Part shown: one piece after another, positions 13,782-17,471 of the stretch
Position numbering within the stretch: the first letter of the stretch is position 1
How the letters are laid out: each line of letters begins with the position of its first letter
Assembly: GCA_018883705.1 (NCBI GenBank)
Contig: JAHLFQ010000059.1
Location: 1 to 17,471 of the forward strand
Length of the DNA stretch: 17,471 nucleotides
Direction of reading: 5' to 3'
Source of the DNA: Candidatus Cellulosilyticum pullistercoris
GTDB taxonomy: Bacteria > Bacillota > Clostridia > Lachnospirales > Cellulosilyticaceae
Made by a program: the position numbers and the translations under genes
Notes under the pieces: generated by a model
The model's input: the letters and a program-made list of their open reading frames with translations, nothing else
Told to the model about the DNA's origin: nothing
Databases searched by the model: none

Positions 13782-13820
13782 AATACCCCTAGCATTTTAA
13801 CCTTAAATGCTAGAGGTATT
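13782..13820. other. Long hairpin (16-bp stem, one mismatch)
   Basis: AATACCCCTAGCATTT (13782-13797) pairs with AAATGCTAGAGGTATT (13805-13820) over a 7-nt loop. There is no proper T tract on either strand, so it is not a textbook terminator, but it may end or stabilise the thsA transcript or belong to the minus-strand unit described next to it. Confidence 0.7.
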
Positions 13821-13833
13821 TATCATCCTATAT

Positions 13834-13878
13834 TCACAATATTTGTCTAACACAAGAAGATACCTGAACATATCTCAT
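13834..13878 (-). CDS. Possible 14-codon leader-type ORF
   Basis: On the minus strand ATG (13878-13876) is preceded by a perfect AGGAGG (13890-13885) at 6 nt and encodes M-R-Y-V-Q-V-S-S-C-V-R-Q-I-L before a stop. A promoter lies upstream (13947-13919) and the 13782-13820 hairpin begins 13 nt downstream. The order promoter, tiny ORF, hairpin is that of an attenuation leader, yet no minus-strand gene follows (the next frame is the thsA antisense). It may be a remnant, a small RNA or a peptide gene. Confidence 0.35.
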   Translation of the reverse strand: MRYVQVSSCVRQIL

Positions 13879-13896
13879 ATATATCCTCCTGTACCA

Positions 13897-13909
13897 TAGT
13901 TTGATTATA
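13897..13909 (+). repeat. TAGTTTGATTATA copy 2
   Basis: Exact copy of the 13-mer at 12028-12040 and 13991-14003. It is followed by the small inverted repeat GTATTA-TGTA-TAATAC (13910-13925) and flanked by TACCATAG direct repeats (13892-13899, 13923-13930). Confidence 0.75.
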
Positions 13910-13918
13910 GTATTATGT

Positions 13919-13947
13919 ATAATACCATAGATATTTGCGTGTAACAA
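13919..13947 (-). promoter_or_regulatory. Possible minus-strand promoter downstream of thsA
   Basis: On the minus strand TTGTTA (13947-13942), a 17-nt spacer and TATTAT (13924-13919) predict a transcript starting near 13912 that would cover the 14-codon ORF and hairpin. Confidence 0.4.
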
Positions 13948-13952
13948 CATTA

Positions 13953-13988
13953 AAAAAGGTACTACATCATTAAATGTAATACCTTTTT
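13953..13988. terminator. Bidirectional intrinsic terminator between thsA and glnS
   Basis: AAAAAGGTACTACAT (13953-13967) pairs with ATGTAATACCTTTTT (13974-13988) with one mismatch over a 6-nt loop, giving T tracts on both strands. It serves the convergent thsA and glnS and probably replaces the terminator disrupted at 11938/14048. Confidence 0.8.
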
Positions 13989-13990
13989 AG

Positions 13991-14003
13991 TAGTTTGATT
14001 ATA
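13991..14003 (+). repeat. TAGTTTGATTATA copy 3
   Basis: Exact copy of the 13-mer at 12028-12040 and 13897-13909, located 25 nt inside the right inverted-repeat arm. Its TTGATTATA is inverted relative to TATAATCAA at 11989-11997 near the left arm. Confidence 0.75.
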
Positions 14004-14028
14004 AAAATTTCACCCTATATAAACATGA

Positions 14029-14048
14029 GAGGCTTCTTTTTTTATTTA
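14029..14048 (-). repeat. Right arm of the 20-bp perfect inverted repeat flanking the Thoeris module
   Basis: GAGGCTTCTTTTTTTATTTA is the exact reverse complement of 11938-11957, lying 3 nt beyond the glnS stop codon, where a glnS terminator arm would be expected. Confidence 0.9.
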
Positions 14049-14051
14049 TTT

Positions 14052-15710
14052 CTATAATTTGAATGAACTTTTAAGTGGAACAATACGATTAAATACTAAA
14101 TGCTCACGAGAACCATACTTAGAATCTAAACAGTAGAAACCATTTCTTACAAATTGGAATGAATCAAGAGGTTTTACATCATCAAAAGCTTCATTTTCTA
14201 CAAACCCATGAAGAATTTCAAGTGAATGTGGATTAATTTGTTCTAAGAAATGTTTACCTTCATTTTCTGGTGCATTATCTAAGATGAGTGGTTCAAATAA
14301 TCTAAACTCAGCTGGTTTAGCAGTTGAAGCATCTACCCAGTGAATAGTTGCTTTGACTTTACGTCCAGTAAAGCCTGAGCCACTTTTAGTTTCTGGATCA
14401 TAAGTACAGTGTACTTCTTTGATGCTACCATCTTCGTTTTTAATCACCTCTGTACATTTTACGAAATAAGCACCTTTAAGGCGTACCTCGTTACCAGGAT
14501 ATAATCTAAAGTATTTTGGCACTGGATTTTCCATGAAGTCTTCTTCTTCGATATAAAGTTCGCGAGAAAATGGAACCATACGTGTCCCTTTTTCTGGATC
14601 TTTTGCGTTGTTTTCGATTTCAAGAAGTTCAGATTGACCTTCAGGATAATTTGTAATGACTAATTTAATTGGTTTTAGAACAGCCATACGAAGTGGTGCT
14701 TTTGGTTGAAGGTCTTCACGAAGGAAGAAATCGAGCATTTGACTATCGATAACAGAATCTGCCTTAGCCACACCTATTTCGCGACAGAAGTTACGTATCG
14801 CTTCTGGGGTATAACCACGTCTACGAAGACCAGAAATAGTAGGCATACGAGGGTCATCCCAACCATCAACAACTCTCTCATCTACAAGTTGTTTAAGTTT
14901 TCGTTTACTCATGACAGTATTTGTCATGTTAAGACGTGCAAATTCAATTTGACGAGGTTTTGATGTCATTTCACATTCTTCTACAACCCAGTCATAAAGT
15001 GGACGATGTGCCTCGAACTCTAAAGTACATATAGAGTGTGTAATGCCTTCGATAGCATCTTCAAGTGGATGTGCAAAGTCATACATTGGATAAATGCACC
15101 ACTTATCTCCTGTATTGTGATGAGTTGCATGAGCAATACGATAGATGATAGGGTCACGCATATTCATATTTGGAGAAGACATATCAATTTTAGCGCGAAG
15201 TACTTTTTCTCCATCTGCGAATTCACCATTTTTCATACGTTCGAATAAATCAAGATTTTCTTCTACTGAACGGTCACGATATGGGCTGTTTTTACCTGGT
15301 TCTGTTAAAGTACCGCGATAAGCTTTAGCTTCTTCTGGTGTTAAGTCACAAACGTAAGCTTTACCTTTTTTGATAAGGAGTACTGCACGATTATACATTT
15401 CATCGAAATAATCAGATGCAAATAAAAGCTCTTCCCATTTAACGCCAAGCCACTTAACATCTTCTTTAATAGACTCAACATATTCCGTATCTTCTTTTAC
15501 TGGATTCGTATCATCAAATCTAAGATTTGTTCTTCCTTTAAATTCTTCTGCTAAACCAAAGTTAAGTAAAATAGATTTTGCGTGTCCGATATGAAGATAA
15601 CCATTTGGTTCAGGTGGGAAACGGGTAATAATTTCTTTATGTTTGCCAGAATTTAAGTCATCGACAATGATATTACGAATAAAATTAGATGAATTATTCT
15701 CTAATGACAT
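14052..15710 (-). CDS. glnS: Glutaminyl-tRNA synthetase
   Basis: Class I synthetase charging tRNA-Gln directly. The 552-residue product has the signature P-E-P-N-G-Y-L-H-I-G-H-A-K-S (HIGH at 40-43), R-F-D-D-T-N-P, the E-F-A-R-L-N region, and V-M-S-K-R-K-L (class I KMSKS equivalent, about residue 267). After the catalytic core comes a full C-terminal anticodon-binding beta-barrel region (about 340-552). Length matches bacterial GlnRS (about 550). G-Y-L-H-I-G-H-A-K and Q-M-L-D-F-F-L-R-E-D-L favour GlnRS over GluRS. Having GlnRS means this host need not rely only on the GatCAB transamidation route. The start is ATG with GTGAGG about 8 nt upstream. Direct repeats of GTTTAAGGATAA lie upstream (15796, 15848). 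Confidence 0.96.
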   Translation of the reverse strand: MSLENNSSNFIRNIIVDDLNSGKHKEIITRFPPEPNGYLHIGHAKSILLNFGLAEEFKGRTNLRFDDTNPVKEDTEYVESIKEDVKWLGVKWEELLFASDYFDEMYNRAVLLIKKGKAYVCDLTPEEAKAYRGTLTEPGKNSPYRDRSVEENLDLFERMKNGEFADGEKVLRAKIDMSSPNMNMRDPIIYRIAHATHHNTGDKWCIYPMYDFAHPLEDAIEGITHSICTLEFEAHRPLYDWVVEECEMTSKPRQIEFARLNMTNTVMSKRKLKQLVDERVVDGWDDPRMPTISGLRRRGYTPEAIRNFCREIGVAKADSVIDSQMLDFFLREDLQPKAPLRMAVLKPIKLVITNYPEGQSELLEIENNAKDPEKGTRMVPFSRELYIEEEDFMENPVPKYFRLYPGNEVRLKGAYFVKCTEVIKNEDGSIKEVHCTYDPETKSGSGFTGRKVKATIHWVDASTAKPAEFRLFEPLILDNAPENEGKHFLEQINPHSLEILHGFVENEAFDDVKPLDSFQFVRNGFYCLDSKYGSREHLVFNRIVPLKSSFKL

Positions 15711-15795
15711 ATTTTTAACCTCACTTATTGATGGAATTAATTGTTTATGATTATCTCTCTATTCTAACTGAATTCTTAAAAAAAAGAAAGAGTCT

Positions 15796-15859
15796 GTTTA
15801 AGGATAAGTTTGAAAAATAGAGAAGATATTTGTTATTTATAATAAGCGTTTAAGGATAA
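15796..15859. repeat. Pair of 12-bp direct repeats GTTTAAGGATAA upstream of glnS
   Basis: Exact copies at 15796-15807 and 15848-15859, starts 52 bp apart (about five helical turns), in the gap between glnS and the phosphatase gene. They may bind a regulator of glnS; no clear glnS promoter could be fixed nearby. Confidence 0.55.
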
Positions 15860-15942
15860 TAAGAAAATATATAAATATATCATTGACATAAGACAGAGGT
15901 TTTATAATAGGAAGAGGTAAAATCAAAAGGGGATATAAAATA

Positions 15943-15968
15943 AAAAGGACGAATAGATTCGTCCTTTT
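15943..15968. terminator. Intrinsic terminator after the recJ / histidine-phosphatase unit
   Basis: AAAAGGACGAAT (15943-15954) pairs perfectly with ATTCGTCCTTTT (15957-15968); the innermost pairs open to form the loop. On the minus strand it ends in a T tract (15947-15942), 22 nt beyond the phosphatase stop codon. It may work in both directions. Confidence 0.85.
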
Positions 15969-15989
15969 GTTATGATTATGTTTTATAGA

Positions 15990-16622
15990 TTAGATACAAT
16001 AGGCTTGGTTGTGAATGAGATGACTTGTATCATTAAGACTGATTAAAATAGGTTGTAGGTCTTCGTTAAAACGAATGGTAGTTACACAGGTATTACCAAA
16101 AGCCAGTTGATGATACATAGTCATTTTTAAATCAAATAGTCCAATCAGTGCAGCTTTAATCAGTCCGCCATGAGAAACACCTAAGATGGTTTCACCTGGA
16201 TGTTTTTTGATAAGCTCTATAAGACAGTCTCTTGCACGGAGGCTGCATTTTTTAATGCTTCCATCTCCTCCACATAAGGGTGCTTCAACTTCATCGCGCT
16301 TCCAAAGTGCATAGGCCTCTGGATACTGGGCTGCTACTTCTTTGAAAGTAAGGCCTTCCCAAAGGCCAAAGTTAATTTCGCGTAGACCATCAGTAGCAAT
16401 AGGAGAAAGCTGGCTAGGTCCTGCTAGAATATGAGCTGTTTCAGAAGCACGTTGAAGAGGGCTTGTATAGATAGCTGAAAAATGACCATTTAGTTTTTCA
16501 GAAAGAAGTTGTGCCTGAAGTCTTCCTGTATCTTCTAAAGCAATATCTGTACATCCCTGAATTTTGCCAAGTGCATTCCAAGGCGTTTGACCATGTCGAA
16601 TTAAAAGTAATGTTGTTTGCAT
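15990..16622 (-). CDS. Histidine phosphatase family protein (phosphoglycerate-mutase-like)
   Basis: Phosphohydrolase or mutase of the histidine-phosphatase superfamily. The 210-residue product begins L-L-L-I-R-H-G-Q-T with nucleophile His10. It has the Arg-containing S-P-L-Q-R-A-S-E-T-A segment, the acid E-I-N-F-G-L-W-E-G-L and the second catalytic His in V-S-H-G-G. This is the cofactor-dependent GpmB/CobC-like layout; members act on sugar phosphates, alpha-ribazole phosphate or other phosphoesters, and the substrate cannot be told here. The start is ATG with GGGGGA 6 nt upstream. It follows recJ by only 9 nt, so the two are co-transcribed, and ends at the terminator 15943-15968. Confidence 0.9.
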   Translation of the reverse strand: MQTTLLLIRHGQTPWNALGKIQGCTDIALEDTGRLQAQLLSEKLNGHFSAIYTSPLQRASETAHILAGPSQLSPIATDGLREINFGLWEGLTFKEVAAQYPEAYALWKRDEVEAPLCGGDGSIKKCSLRARDCLIELIKKHPGETILGVSHGGLIKAALIGLFDLKMTMYHQLAFGNTCVTTIRFNEDLQPILISLNDTSHLIHNQAYCI

Positions 16623-16631
16623 CGAATCCCC

Positions 16632-17471
16632 CTAAAAATAAATCGTTTTAATTTGCCAACCTGCTTCACCTACTTGAAGCGCAATATCACCTACAAATTC
16701 ACCTTCTTCAGGAATTGTGTCATCATTCCAAAGTGTACTTGAAATAGACTTGATACCAAAGTCAGCAATGACTTCTGAAATACGATAGGTTTTGGCATAT
16801 TTAGTCTTAATTTTTAATGTTGCATCCTTAATAAGGAGTGTTGGTGCTGCATTGCCAGCGCCTGTTGGTAAGAAGAGAGCAAGTTGCTTTTCCAAAGCAT
16901 CAAAATCATAGTCATAAGCATTATAGATACATTTATCTACATATACTTTAGGCGTTTTATCATGATCTGTTAAAGTAGAAGCAGCATTTACCGCTTGGCT
17001 AAATGCTTGAATTTGCTCTATAGTAGAAGCTTTTAATCCACAAGCCATAGGATGGCCACCGCCACCATCTAATAGATGTAAGTAAGGTTTAAAGCTTTGG
17101 AACATGTCATATTCTTCAATAGAGCGGCCAGATCCCTTATAAGTACCATGAATCGTTTTAGAAAAGATAACAGTTGGTCTATAATACTTTTCTTTAATTT
17201 TACCAGCTACAAGGCCGACGACACTTTCATGAGCTTGTTCATCTACTTCAATAATAATATCTGGTAAAGTAGTATATTTATCGACTTTATCAAAGACGCG
17301 TGCCAAGGAATCCATTTCTTCATCCTGGCGTTCTTTATTTAAACTATCTAAACGTTGTTTGAAAGGATAAAGTTCACTCATATCTTCGCATTGCAAAAAG
17401 TTAAGAGCAGTTTCTGCACTTTCTAAACGACCACAAGCATTTAGTCTTGGTCCAATCTGGAAGCCTAAAGT
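16632..17471 (-). CDS. recJ: Single-stranded-DNA-specific exonuclease RecJ, C-terminal part (cut by window edge)
   Basis: 5'-3' single-strand exonuclease of recombination and mismatch repair. The minus-strand frame stays open to the right edge, so the N-terminal DHH catalytic half lies outside. The 279 visible residues start with Q-I-G-P-R-L-N-A-C-G-R-L-E-S-A (a RecJ signature), followed by V-G-L-V-A-G-K-I-K-E-K-Y. Next is the DHHA1 motif G-S-G-R-S...G-G-G-G-H-P-M-A-C-G-L, then an OB-fold-like C-terminal domain ending I-K-T-I-Y-F. It is the first gene here of an operon with the downstream histidine phosphatase (9-nt gap). Confidence 0.94.
   Translation of the reverse strand, partial: TLGFQIGPRLNACGRLESAETALNFLQCEDMSELYPFKQRLDSLNKERQDEEMDSLARVFDKVDKYTTLPDIIIEVDEQAHESVVGLVAGKIKEKYYRPTVIFSKTIHGTYKGSGRSIEEYDMFQSFKPYLHLLDGGGGHPMACGLKASTIEQIQAFSQAVNAASTLTDHDKTPKVYVDKCIYNAYDYDFDALEKQLALFLPTGAGNAAPTLLIKDATLKIKTKYAKTYRISEVIADFGIKSISSTLWNDDTIPEEGEFVGDIALQVGEAGWQIKTIYF

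Noticed and set aside
11902..14051. Prophage, integrase or insertion sequence carrying the Thoeris genes
   Set aside because: No integrase, transposase or phage gene is visible; the three tRNAs at 10380-10628 are 1.3 kb away and show no duplicated 3' end that would mark an attachment site.
15883..15908. TTGACA...TATAAT upstream of the phosphatase terminator
   Set aside because: Both hexamers are perfect but only 14 nt apart, too close for a normal promoter, and no plus-strand gene follows before the terminator.

Overview
The window is AT-rich bacterial chromosome, most likely from a member of the class Clostridia (Bacillota). Three things suggest this: strong AGGAGG-type ribosome binding sites, a T-box leader in front of leuS, and a homocitrate/isopropylmalate-synthase-like protein paired with an isocitrate dehydrogenase, as in clostridia that use Re-citrate synthase. 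A Lachnospirales/Cellulosilyticum-like host is my best guess, but genus cannot be read from the sequence alone.

Layout. Positions 1-1506 hold the 3' part of a short-chain dehydrogenase and a 1-Cys peroxiredoxin. Positions 1507-4419 hold the leucyl-tRNA synthetase unit: promoter, T-box leader with a CUC (Leu) specifier, leuS and terminator. An AAC(3)-family acetyltransferase and a one-TM basic small protein follow, up to a bidirectional terminator at about 5509. Positions 5560-7299 are a group of small uncharacterised genes: a two-gene minus-strand operon, a divergent plus-strand gene sharing a helical motif with it, and a minus-strand Cys/Gly-rich protein with two membrane segments. Positions 7541-10285 hold a likely Re-citrate synthase and isocitrate dehydrogenase operon, with a 12-bp palindrome over its -10 box. 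Next come a tRNA operon (Glu-TTC, Pro-TGG, Lys-TTT), a NimA-like flavoprotein gene and a GNAT-like gene of unknown role. After the defence module come glnS, a histidine-phosphatase gene and the 3' part of recJ, all on the minus strand.

The accessory element is at about 11938-14048. It carries two overlapping genes: a TIR-like protein (ThsB-like) and a protein with two membrane segments and a Macro domain (ThsA-like). This matches the published type II Thoeris anti-phage architecture, in which the TIR enzyme makes an ADP-ribose-derived signal that the membrane-anchored Macro protein senses. The module sits between two convergent genes and is bounded by a perfect 20-bp inverted repeat. Those arms look like the two halves of a bidirectional terminator (AAAAAAAGAAGCCTC on one side, GAGGCTTCTTTTTTT on the other), as if the module had been inserted into the loop of an ancestral terminator hairpin. 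Just inside are inverted subterminal motifs, three copies of TAGTTTGATTATA, a 22-bp perfect palindrome and two replacement terminators. There is also a minus-strand promoter / 14-codon ORF / hairpin unit of unknown purpose.

No rRNA, CRISPR array, transposase, integrase or complete insertion sequence was seen.
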